DNA of 64,000 bases from Achromobacter veterisilvae (GTDB lineage: Bacteria > Pseudomonadota > Gammaproteobacteria > Burkholderiales > Burkholderiaceae_B): NCBI RefSeq assembly GCF_900496975.1, contig NZ_UFQC01000014.1, positions 96,653 to 160,652 of the forward strand. The letters run 5' to 3'. The position numbers were made by a program, and so were the translations under genes. Below, in pieces: positions 1 through 7,465 of the stretch (its first letter is position 1; each line of letters begins with the position of its first letter). The notes under the pieces were generated by a model. That model had not been told where the DNA came from, made no database searches, and saw only the letters and a program-made list of their open reading frames with translations.

Positions 1-116
1 CGAAATTTCGGACAGCGGAAAGTCGTGACGGCGATGTAGGCGCGGCTCACCCTATCAGCTAGATTCTGAGCCACGCCATGCGATGTGCAGGCATAAACGT
101 ATATCAAGGGGAAAAC

Positions 117-1088
117 ATGTTCCGGAAAGTATTCGCGGCCCTGGCATTGGGGCTGTCCTGTTCTTCGATGACCATGGCCACTGCCGCGGCTGGCACCTGG
201 CCAGAACGCCCCGTCACATTGATCGTGCCTTGGGCTGCTGGCGGCAGCACGGACACCTTAGCGCGGATTCTGAGTCAGGATCTCGGCAGGCGGCTGCACA
301 CCACGGTCGTCGTCGAAAATCGGCCGGGAGCCGGCGGGACGATCGGATCCTCTTACGTCGCGCGGTCTGCGGGGGATGGGTACACCTTCCTTCTGGGCGT
401 ATCCGGCGATCAGGTCAATGCCGAGTTTTTATACCCCAAGCTTCAGTACAGCCCGGAAAAGGATCTGGCTCCGGTGGGCCTGATCGCCGGCGAGGCGCTC
501 GTCTTTGCCGCGCGCAAGGACTTCCCCGCGGACGATGTGCAGCAATTCATCGATTCCGCGAAGAAGGGCACGGTCTCTTTTGGCACTTCCGGTGTGGGGT
601 CGACGGGCCACCTCGCCGGAGAACTTCTGAATCGAAAGATAAGTGGAAGCCTGCAGGCCGTTCCCTATAAAGGAGGGGCTCCCGCCGTGACCGACACGAT
701 GGCAGGCCACCTGGACGTCGTCATCGTCAGTCCGATTGCCGTGGTGCAGCAGATCAAAACGGGTCAACTAAAAGGCATTGCAACGACGTCTTCAGCGCGG
801 CTTCCCGTGCTCTCTTCGGTGCCGACTTTCAAGGAATCGGGGATCGACCTTGAGGTGCACACCTGGTACATGCTGATGGCGCCCGCGAAGACGCCTGCCG
901 ACGTGATCGCCCAGATGAACACGGCGCTGAACGAGGCCTTGGCCGACAAGGAAGTCGAATCGAAGATTGCCGAACTGGGTGCCGCGGCCAAGGGTTCCAG
1001 CCCTGCGGAATTGGCCGAATTGCTTGCACAGGAACGCAAGCGGTGGGGTGGCCTGATCAACGAAGCAGGCTTGAAAGGCCAGAATTGA
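117..1088 (+). CDS. Bug/TctC-family tripartite tricarboxylate transporter substrate-binding protein
   Basis: Periplasmic solute-binding protein of the Bug family, which captures small carboxylates for TctAB-type transporters. From the ATG at 117 (preceded by AAGGGGAAA) it is 323 residues, normal for the family. It opens with MFRKVFAALALG and a hydrophobic signal peptide ending near ATAAAGTWP. The family landmarks WPERPVTLIVPWAAGG(S)TDT and VVENRPGAGG(T)IG follow directly after it, and VPYKGGAPA lies in the middle. A longer reading from 78 is possible but has no ribosome site and would bury the signal peptide. No membrane subunits are nearby, so it is an orphan, as is common in Bordetella. The ligand cannot be predicted. 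Confidence 0.9.
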   Translation: MFRKVFAALALGLSCSSMTMATAAAGTWPERPVTLIVPWAAGGSTDTLARILSQDLGRRLHTTVVVENRPGAGGTIGSSYVARSAGDGYTFLLGVSGDQVNAEFLYPKLQYSPEKDLAPVGLIAGEALVFAARKDFPADDVQQFIDSAKKGTVSFGTSGVGSTGHLAGELLNRKISGSLQAVPYKGGAPAVTDTMAGHLDVVIVSPIAVVQQIKTGQLKGIATTSSARLPVLSSVPTFKESGIDLEVHTWYMLMAPAKTPADVIAQMNTALNEALADKEVESKIAELGAAAKGSSPAELAELLAQERKRWGGLINEAGLKGQN

Positions 1089-1396
1089 CACCACAAGTCT
1101 GGCGGAGTTGCGAAGGGGGAGCGGCGAGCTTTTCGCCCAGGCCCGGCACCCACAAGGCTCCGACGACCGTAATCGCGCCGATGGCATCACGATTCCCGTC
1201 TGCGGAAAGTGCTTACGCCTACAGTGCCCGCCCCCCTCTCGCGCCCCTGTCTCCTGCAGTGCGCTCGAACGGGTTTGTATTCGTGTCAGGCACCCCCCCG
1301 CGCAGGCCAAGGCCATGAGCCGCAGCCCGCGCGCCATCGCGGACTACGACGCCAGCTTCAATCCCATCCGGCAGGCCCGATGCTTGATGCCGCCGC
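1089..1396. other. Intergenic stretch without a recognisable gene
   Basis: About 308 bp separate the binding-protein gene from the convergent TonB receptor gene. Short open frames cross it but none has a ribosome site or recognisable protein. A frame from ATG 1316 reads MSRSPRAIADYDASFNPIRQ and then ends, which could be the stump of a lost gene. No strong terminator hairpin is obvious. Confidence 0.5.
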
Positions 1397-3784
1397 TTAC
1401 CAGCGATAGGAGACCGAGCCGATGATGCGACGCGGTTCGCCATAGAAGCAGGCAGACTGGCACACCGCGACATAACGCTTGTCCGTCAGATTGCTGGCAT
1501 TGAGTGCGAAGCGCCAGGGGCCGGTGCTATAGCTCACCATCGCGTCATACAGGGTGTAGGCCGGCACCTTTCCTGTGCCATAAAGGAAGTGCGTAGTGTC
1601 GACGAAGCGCAGTCCCGCGCCCACCTTCAGCCCCGCCAGGCCGAAGTCGCCAAAGCGGTAATCCGTCCACAGCGAAAACTGGTGATAAGGCACCTGCCCG
1701 ACGCGCTTGCCTTCTTCTTCAGGGGCCAGCGGGCTGGCCTTGGTCGTTCTGGCATCGGTATAGGCATAGGCGGCAATCACATTGGTGTTGCGCCCGATCC
1801 GGCCGCGCGCCTCCAGTTCGAAGCCGCGCGAACGCACTTCGCCGACCTGGATGTTGTAGCTGGGGTCCACCGGGTCACTGACGGAGACGTTCTTGCGTTT
1901 GAGCTGGTAGACCGCGGCCGACAACATGAAGTCCGATCCCGGCGGCTGGTAGCGCAGGCCGGCTTCATATTGTTCGCCAGTCACCGGCTTGAAGCGGCCG
2001 CCCGTGCGGTCAGTTCCGCTCTCCGGCTCAAACGATTCGCTATAGCTCAGGAACGGCGCCAGGCCGTTGTCAAACAGATAGACCAGACCACCCCGTCCGG
2101 TAAACGCTCGACTTTTCTCGTCGTCGACCGGCTGGCTGACGCCGACGTTGTCGTGGCTGTTGTAGACCACCTCATCGTAGCGACCGCCCAACAACACCAC
2201 GAGTCTGTCGGCGATTTTCAGTTGGTCCTGGGCATAGAAACCCAGCCGGCGATTACGGTCCGTGCTCTTGCCCTGAGTGCGATAGACGTCGCCAACCGGG
2301 AAGGAATAGTCGGGATCGAAATAATCGAGAGGCTGGGCGCGCCGCTGGTCACGCGCCGTCTGATGCTTCATGCGTGTGTAGTCCACACCAACGATGGCAG
2401 TGTGTTTGAACATGCCCTCACCCAGCTTGAACTGCAAAGAGGTGTCCGCCACCACGGCTTGCGAATCATCGCTGCGGTCCAAGGCGTAGCGCGTCGTGGA
2501 GGTCCGCTCGTCGCTCCCCAGGTTATAGGTCAGCGTCTCCGGGAAGGTGCTGCGAAAATCGTAGTAGCGCACGTTATTGCGCAGGGTCACCGTATCGTTG
2601 AAGGCATGCTCGAATAGCCAGCCCGCGGTGTAGCGTTCGGCCTCATAGCTGTCATAACCCGGGGTGCCGGTGTAGCGGCTGAGCGGAATCCGGCCGTACC
2701 GCGTGCTATAGACCGTGCCTTTGGCGGGCAGGCCCAGGTTTTCGGCGGTTTCGTCTTTTTGATAATCAGCCAGCAGCGTCAAAGACGTCCGTGCGCTGGG
2801 CCGCCAACTCAGTCCACCGGCCAGAAAGCGGCGATCGTCATCGATATAGTCCGTCGCCGTCTTGCTGTCGCGGGCGAGAAAAGTGGCGCGATACGACCAG
2901 ACGCCATCGTCGGTCAGGGCACCGCCAAAGTCGCCGGACATCTGCTTGCGATCAAACGACCCGTATTCCAGGTTCAATTCACGCAGTGTTTCGGTGGTGG
3001 GGCGTTTGGTCACCGTGTTGACGATGCCACCGGGTCCGCTGGCGCCATAGAGCACCGAGGACGCGCCTTTGAGCAATTCCACACGCTCCAGGCCATAGGG
3101 TTCTTGCTGGCCGTTGTAGACGTTGACCGAGTATTTGCTGCCATCGCGATACATGCTGCCGGTATAGGCGCTGACCTCAAAGCCGCGTACCAGCAACTCA
3201 TCACTCAAGCGAGTCTGTCCGGACTTGCGCCCCACACCTGCCACATAGCCCAGCGCTTCGTTCAGATCCTGCGCTTTGATGACTTCGATTTCCTGCGCGC
3301 CGACAATGGAAATGGACTGCGGCGTTTCGATCAGCGGCGTGTCGGTTTTGGTGGCCGTGGCGCTGACGGTGGCGACATAGCCGTCCAGCGGCCCGGTGGC
3401 CGTCTGCAAAACGCCCGACACCGTGACCGGCGCCAGCGTTTGCGCATCGGGGGAGGAAGGTTTGACCACGATGGCGCCCCCTTCCGGAACGGCATGCAGA
3501 CCGCTGCCTATGAGCAGCCGATCGGCGGCTTGGCGCGGCGTCAGGCTGCCAGAAACAGCCGGCGCGTTTTTTCCGGCGACCAAGGCCGGCGCAAACAGCA
3601 GTTGCAGACCCGCCTGGCGCGCCAGCTCATTCAGGGCCTGGCCCAGCGGCTGCGCAGCGATCGAAAAGCTGATGCTGCGATTCGCATAGGCATCACCAGC
3701 CTGGGCCGCAGTCAGCGCCGGTGTGCCAAGGGCAAGCGCGAAGGTCAGCGTCAAGGGCGCCAGCTTGGGGTAGGAATGCCGCAT
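1397..3784 (-). CDS. TonB-dependent siderophore receptor with STN signalling domain
   Basis: Outer-membrane receptor for a ferric siderophore. The ATG at 3784 gives 795 residues; GGAG lies 12 bp upstream and a signal peptide ending near AAQAGDA follows. A start at 3856 would add an unsupported leader. Residues about 37-107 form the STN domain (ISFSIAAQPLGQALNELA), which contacts a FecR-type regulator, so this is a transducing receptor. The plug follows (TPQSISIVGAQEIE, then LLKGASSVLYGASGPGGIVN), then a long beta barrel ending in SYRW, with the aromatic last residue expected for outer-membrane insertion. It lies downstream of a FecR and a sigma gene on the same strand. The siderophore is unknown; the plug is FpvA/FhuE-like. 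Confidence 0.93.
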   Translation of the reverse strand: MRHSYPKLAPLTLTFALALGTPALTAAQAGDAYANRSISFSIAAQPLGQALNELARQAGLQLLFAPALVAGKNAPAVSGSLTPRQAADRLLIGSGLHAVPEGGAIVVKPSSPDAQTLAPVTVSGVLQTATGPLDGYVATVSATATKTDTPLIETPQSISIVGAQEIEVIKAQDLNEALGYVAGVGRKSGQTRLSDELLVRGFEVSAYTGSMYRDGSKYSVNVYNGQQEPYGLERVELLKGASSVLYGASGPGGIVNTVTKRPTTETLRELNLEYGSFDRKQMSGDFGGALTDDGVWSYRATFLARDSKTATDYIDDDRRFLAGGLSWRPSARTSLTLLADYQKDETAENLGLPAKGTVYSTRYGRIPLSRYTGTPGYDSYEAERYTAGWLFEHAFNDTVTLRNNVRYYDFRSTFPETLTYNLGSDERTSTTRYALDRSDDSQAVVADTSLQFKLGEGMFKHTAIVGVDYTRMKHQTARDQRRAQPLDYFDPDYSFPVGDVYRTQGKSTDRNRRLGFYAQDQLKIADRLVVLLGGRYDEVVYNSHDNVGVSQPVDDEKSRAFTGRGGLVYLFDNGLAPFLSYSESFEPESGTDRTGGRFKPVTGEQYEAGLRYQPPGSDFMLSAAVYQLKRKNVSVSDPVDPSYNIQVGEVRSRGFELEARGRIGRNTNVIAAYAYTDARTTKASPLAPEEEGKRVGQVPYHQFSLWTDYRFGDFGLAGLKVGAGLRFVDTTHFLYGTGKVPAYTLYDAMVSYSTGPWRFALNASNLTDKRYVAVCQSACFYGEPRRIIGSVSYRW

Positions 3785-3805
3785 GAAATGCAATCTCCGA
3801 ACAGT

Positions 3806-3826
3806 AGCAACAAGAATCATTACTAG
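3806..3826 (-). promoter_or_regulatory. Possible Fur box upstream of the TonB receptor
   Basis: AAGAATCATTACT (3812-3824) lies just upstream of the receptor start. It matches AAGAATTATTACT in front of the sigma gene of the same cassette at 11 of 12 comparable positions and resembles half of a Fur box. Binding is inferred. Confidence 0.4.
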
Positions 3827-3889
3827 TGGAGTCGCATCAGCAGCCCAAACCCACACCCTGTTTCTGAAAAAAATTCGTGGCGCCGCGGA

Positions 3890-5044
3890 TCAGCGATTGC
3901 CGACGATTTCGATGCCGTCCGGACTTCTCCGCAAGCGCACCGGCAACAGATGGGGCAAAGCCTGTGCAAAGGTCTGCGCCGCGTGCAGATCGAAGGTGCC
4001 GCCCATGCGCAAGGCGCCCACGGCGGGATCGCGCAGCGTCAGGCCGGTCGGTCCGTAGCGCTCGAATTCAGCCAATGCCTGCGACAGCGGGGTGTCGTTG
4101 AAACTGACCCTCCCCTGGCGCCAGACGGCTACGCTTTGGGCTCCCACCTGGACCACGGCATCGAGCCGGCCCTGTGCATCGGCGCTGACGCTGTCGCCAG
4201 CTCCCAGGAAGACCGACGCATCCGCAAGGCCTTGCCGCTGCGACCCGACCCGTACCCGCCCCGACTCGACCGCGACCACGGTGCGGCCGGCATCCAGCCC
4301 GGTTTCGGTATGACGAACGGAGAAACGTGTGCCAACCACCGTTACCCGCAGCGCGCCCGCCATCACATGAAAAGGCCGGGCCGCATCCGGCTCGACCGTA
4401 AGCATGACCTGTCCCTGCCGCACGCTGACTTCGCGCCGCCCTTGATACAGCGCCACCCGGATCGAGGTGTCTGCATCCAAAGCCAAGGTGCTGCCATCAT
4501 CAAGCCGCACCTCGCGCAGCTCGCCGCGCGCCGTGGAGTAGCGCCGCGTATGGATCGGCCGCCCTGCCTGCGCATCCCACGCCAGCCAATGACCACCGAC
4601 GACCGCAGCGGCCACGCCAGCCGCCGCCGCTGCCGGCACAAAGCGCGCCACATTCAACATCCAGGCTCGCCGCCCCGGCATGGAAGGCGGCACACCTGCG
4701 ATTGCTGCCAGAGGTTGATCTGGCAAAACGGGCTCAGTGCGAGAGGTTCTGGACGGCAAACCGTCCCGCAAGCGCGCTTGGGCCGTGTCAGGCAGCGCGC
4801 GCACGGCGTCCAGGCCCGGCGCCAGATCGGCGTAGGCCTGTACGTGAGCGCTATCGGCCGCCAACCACTGTTCAAAACGATGTTGATCGTCGGCGCTCAG
4901 ACCGGCTTCCTGGCGCGTGAGCCACAGGGCCGCTTCGAACGCGGCCGGATCCTCGTTGCGCAAAAACTCCTCGAGTTCGCGTTCGTCAGCATCTTGTTGT
5001 GATGGCTGATCAGCGTTCATGTCGGCCGGCTTGTGCAGCGTCAT
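3890..5044 (-). CDS. FecR-family anti-sigma/transmembrane sensor
   Basis: Inner-membrane regulator that receives the siderophore signal from the STN domain of the receptor and controls the partner ECF sigma factor. The start chosen is ATG 5044, which overlaps the stop of the sigma gene as ATGA and suggests translational coupling; this gives 384 residues. The N-terminus is the DUF4880-type cytoplasmic domain (EFLRNEDPAAFEAALWLTRQ). A hydrophobic Ala/Val-rich helix follows near the middle, then the periplasmic FecR domain (RGELREVRLDDGSTLALDAD) and the C-terminal receptor-interacting part (FNDTPLSQALAEFERYG). A shorter start at ATG 5020 is possible. It sits between sigma factor and receptor. 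Confidence 0.9.
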   Translation of the reverse strand: MTLHKPADMNADQPSQQDADERELEEFLRNEDPAAFEAALWLTRQEAGLSADDQHRFEQWLAADSAHVQAYADLAPGLDAVRALPDTAQARLRDGLPSRTSRTEPVLPDQPLAAIAGVPPSMPGRRAWMLNVARFVPAAAAAGVAAAVVGGHWLAWDAQAGRPIHTRRYSTARGELREVRLDDGSTLALDADTSIRVALYQGRREVSVRQGQVMLTVEPDAARPFHVMAGALRVTVVGTRFSVRHTETGLDAGRTVVAVESGRVRVGSQRQGLADASVFLGAGDSVSADAQGRLDAVVQVGAQSVAVWRQGRVSFNDTPLSQALAEFERYGPTGLTLRDPAVGALRMGGTFDLHAAQTFAQALPHLLPVRLRRSPDGIEIVGNR

Positions 5045-5553
5045 GACTGTCCTCCGACCAGAGCCTGCCCCTGCAACTGACGTTCGCAGGCGCGACAGGC
5101 CAGCCTGCCGCGGGCAATGTGCTTTTCTATCATGCTTACCGAGGTGCCCATGCGCGCTGCAATCTGCGCATAGGGCAGATCGTCGAAAACATGAAGGATA
5201 AACGCTTCGCGGCAACGCGGCGGCAAGGCTTCTATGGTGGCCAGATAGGCCGCTACGGCCTGGGCCGACGCCGCGGCGGACTCCGGCGCGTCGGCGGCCG
5301 GGGCCGTGGGCAGATCCGCCTCGTCGAGCAAGTCCAGGCTTTCATTGCCGCGCACCTGCGCACGGCGATACTGATCCACCATCACATTGCGCGCGGTTTG
5401 GAACAGCAACGCGCGGGGTTCGGCCACGGCCTGGCTTTGCTCGACTGCCAGAAAACGTGCATAGCTTTCCTGCACGACATCGGCGGCCGCATCGCGGTCT
5501 CGCAGGGCGCGCAGGCAGAAGTTCAGCAGTTCTCGGTAATAGCGGGCGACCAA
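5041..5553 (-). CDS. FecI-like ECF sigma factor (iron-uptake cassette 1)
   Basis: Extracytoplasmic-function sigma factor expected to direct transcription of the downstream receptor. Region 2 is visible as YYRELLNFCLRALRDRD and AADVVQESYARFLA, and region 4 as LPPRCREAFILHVFDDLPY with the helix-turn-helix AQIAARMGTSVSMIEKHI. From the TTG at 5553 it is 170 residues, normal for FecI. No in-frame ATG exists between the upstream stop at 5599-5601 and this point, so a non-ATG start is likely although the exact codon is uncertain. The gene lies 41 bp downstream of a Fur-box-like sequence and overlaps its FecR partner. Confidence 0.88.
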   Translation of the reverse strand: MVARYYRELLNFCLRALRDRDAAADVVQESYARFLAVEQSQAVAEPRALLFQTARNVMVDQYRRAQVRGNESLDLLDEADLPTAPAADAPESAAASAQAVAAYLATIEALPPRCREAFILHVFDDLPYAQIAARMGTSVSMIEKHIARGRLACRACERQLQGQALVGGQS

Positions 5554-5587
5554 GGCAGTCCGGGCATGGAAAGCCCGGCAATGAAAT

Positions 5588-5609
5588 GCAAATAAGAATT
5601 ATTACTTAA
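5588..5609 (-). promoter_or_regulatory. Fur-box-like operator for sigma gene of cassette 1
   Basis: AT-rich AATAAGAATTATTACTTAA stands out in GC-rich DNA immediately upstream of the sigma gene. It resembles the GATAAT/ATTATC hexamers of a Fur box. Iron repression through Fur is the usual control of FecI-type genes. The assignment is by pattern only. Confidence 0.6.
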
Positions 5610-5784
5610 ACAGAAGGGCAATGCAAAATGCGGTGGTCCGACGCCCTCCTCTCTCCACCGATTCAGACACCAGGATGAAGCGACCAGGCCTGGCGCGCCG
5701 TGAGGCGCAGGTCGTTAGGGCCGCAACCCTCGCGGCGAGGCCGTTCGTGGGACGACGGCGCAGGTTTGCGCGAGCCGTCCTCTT

Positions 5785-5812
5785 AAGTAATAATAAGATC
5801 CATTATCACTTA
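5785..5812 (+). promoter_or_regulatory. Fur-box-like operator for sigma gene of cassette 2
   Basis: AAGTAATAATAAGATCCATTATCACTTA is a second AT-rich patch, 43 bp before the GTG start of the plus-strand sigma gene. Its ends, AAGTAAT and ATCACTT, are near-palindromic, and the core resembles Fur hexamers. The two cassettes thus each have an iron-type operator in a shared 300-bp divergent region. Confidence 0.6.
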
Positions 5813-5854
5813 GACCTGTATGCGTCCTGTCGCGGACGCCGCAATCCGTCCGCC

Positions 5855-6367
5855 GTGCCGCAAGATCACGCCATCGCCACGCTCTATCGCGAGCATCATT
5901 CCTGGCTCCAGACCTTTCTGCGCCGCCGGCTCGGCAATGGCGCGGATGCCGCCGACCTGGCGCAGGACACCTTCGAGCGCATCCTTGCCGCGCCCGACCA
6001 CATCGCACAGAAGCAGGCGGCCTGGCAGCTCGACGAGCCGCGCGCCTACCTGACGGTGATCGCCAGGCGCCTGGTGAGCAACCTGTTCCGGCGCCGCTCG
6101 CTCGAGCAGGCCTACCTCGATGCGCTCGCGCTCATGCCGCAGCCGCAGGCGCCATCGGAAGAACAGCGGTACATCATTCTCGAATCCCTGCAGCAGATCG
6201 ACGCGATGCTGGCCGGACTGCCGGCGCGCACCCGCGCCGCCTTCCTGATGGCGCAGCTCGAGGGGCTGGCCTACGCCGAGATCGCGACAAGGCTCGCCGT
6301 GAGCGAGCGCACCATCAAACGTTATGTGGCCGAAGGGCTGGCGCGATGCATCTATCTGATGGCGTGA
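5855..6367 (+). CDS. FecI-like ECF sigma factor (iron-uptake cassette 2)
   Basis: ECF sigma factor for the second iron cassette. The GTG at 5855 gives 170 residues beginning VPQDHAIATLYREHHSWLQ, which lines up with FecI proteins. Frames further upstream run through the Fur-box region and are unlikely to be translated. Region 2 includes AADLAQDTFERILAAP, and the recognition helix is AEIATRLAVSERTIKRYV. No good ribosome site precedes the GTG, so the exact start is uncertain; a CTG at 5816 is in frame. The 3' end overlaps the FecR gene by 22 bp. It is divergent from the sigma gene of cassette 1 and only distantly similar to it. Confidence 0.87.
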   Translation: MPQDHAIATLYREHHSWLQTFLRRRLGNGADAADLAQDTFERILAAPDHIAQKQAAWQLDEPRAYLTVIARRLVSNLFRRRSLEQAYLDALALMPQPQAPSEEQRYIILESLQQIDAMLAGLPARTRAAFLMAQLEGLAYAEIATRLAVSERTIKRYVAEGLARCIYLMA

Positions 6368-7344
6368 GCGGCGCCGCCGTGAGCGAGGCCGTGGCCCTGC
6401 AGGCCGCGCGCTGGTTCCTGTTGATGCGCTCGGGCGAGGCGTCGGCGGCGGACCAGGCACGTCTGCAGCGCTGGCGCGGCGCCGACGCCGCGCACGAGAT
6501 CGCCTGGCAGCGCGCGCAGCGCCTGCAGGAACAGTTTGGTGACCTGCCGCCGGCCCTGGCGGTGCCGGTGCTCGGGCGCGGCAACTCGGTCGACCGGCGC
6601 GCGGTGCTCAAGGCCGTGGCGGCCTTGCTCATCGCGCCCTCGGCGGGCTGGCTGGCCTGGCGCACGGCGCCAGTGGGCGAGTGGCTGGCGGAGCATCGCA
6701 GCGGCACGGGCGAAACGCGCCTGGTGCGGCTGGACGACGGTACGCGGGTCTGGCTCGATACGGCCAGCGCGTTCGACGTGGCCTATGGTCCGGCCGAGCG
6801 GCTGCTGTACCTGCGTGCCGGGCGTATCCTGATCGAAACCGCGCCCGACGCGGTGCCGGAGGGCATGCCCGGTCACCGGCCCTTCGTGGTGGCCTGTGCG
6901 CACGGCCGGCTGCGTGCGCTGGGCACGCGCTTCGACGTGCGCGACACCGACACGGATCGCAGCCGGCTGGGCGTGATCCAGGGCGCCGTGGAGGTCCGGC
7001 CCGCGCAGGCGCCCGAGCTGTCCTTGGTGGTGCTGGCCGGGCAGCAGGCGGCGTTCTCGTCGCGGCGCATCGATGGCCCCCGCCCGCTCGAGGGTCAGGC
7101 GGACGCCTGGGCCCAGGGCGTGCTGCGTGCGCGCGACATGCGCCTGGACGCTTTTCTCGCCGAGCTCGGGCGTTACCGGCCCGGCGTGATCCGCTGCGGC
7201 GCCGAAGTGGCGTCGCTGCGCATTTCGGGCGCATTCCAACTGAGCGACACCGGCGCGGTGCTGGACAGCCTGCCGCGCGCCTTGCCCGTGACGGTGCGCT
7301 ACCGCACCCGCTATTGGGTGAGCGTGGCGGGGCGGGACGCCTGA
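6346..7344 (+). CDS. FecR-family anti-sigma/transmembrane sensor (cassette 2)
   Basis: Regulatory partner of the preceding sigma factor. It is 332 residues from ATG 6346, inside the sigma gene. The N-terminal DUF4880-type domain reads AARWFLLMRSGEASAADQ and then RLQRWRGADAAHEIAWQRA. A hydrophobic helix (VAALLIAPSAGWLAW) crosses the inner membrane. The periplasmic FecR domain contains ETRLVRLDDGTRVWLDTA and LRALGTRFDVRD, and the C-terminal receptor-contacting part ends in VTVRYRTRYWVSVAG. GTG 6379 is an alternative start. The order sigma-FecR-receptor matches fec-type signalling. Confidence 0.9.
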   Translation: MHLSDGVSGAAVSEAVALQAARWFLLMRSGEASAADQARLQRWRGADAAHEIAWQRAQRLQEQFGDLPPALAVPVLGRGNSVDRRAVLKAVAALLIAPSAGWLAWRTAPVGEWLAEHRSGTGETRLVRLDDGTRVWLDTASAFDVAYGPAERLLYLRAGRILIETAPDAVPEGMPGHRPFVVACAHGRLRALGTRFDVRDTDTDRSRLGVIQGAVEVRPAQAPELSLVVLAGQQAAFSSRRIDGPRPLEGQADAWAQGVLRARDMRLDAFLAELGRYRPGVIRCGAEVASLRISGAFQLSDTGAVLDSLPRALPVTVRYRTRYWVSVAGRDA

Positions 7345-7465
7345 GCGCCGCGGCCGGCGGCCGCTGTTACAACTTTGTTTGCCGAAACGTGTCCCTTTCC
7401 GGGATCTGGCGTGTGAAGGCTAGCAGGAACCCTCACAACACGACACCGGAAAGAGATCACGCATC

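Noticed and set aside
1316..1425. Short frame MSRSPRAIADYDASFNPIRQ as a gene
   Set aside because: No ribosome site, no recognisable family and it runs into the receptor gene on the other strand.
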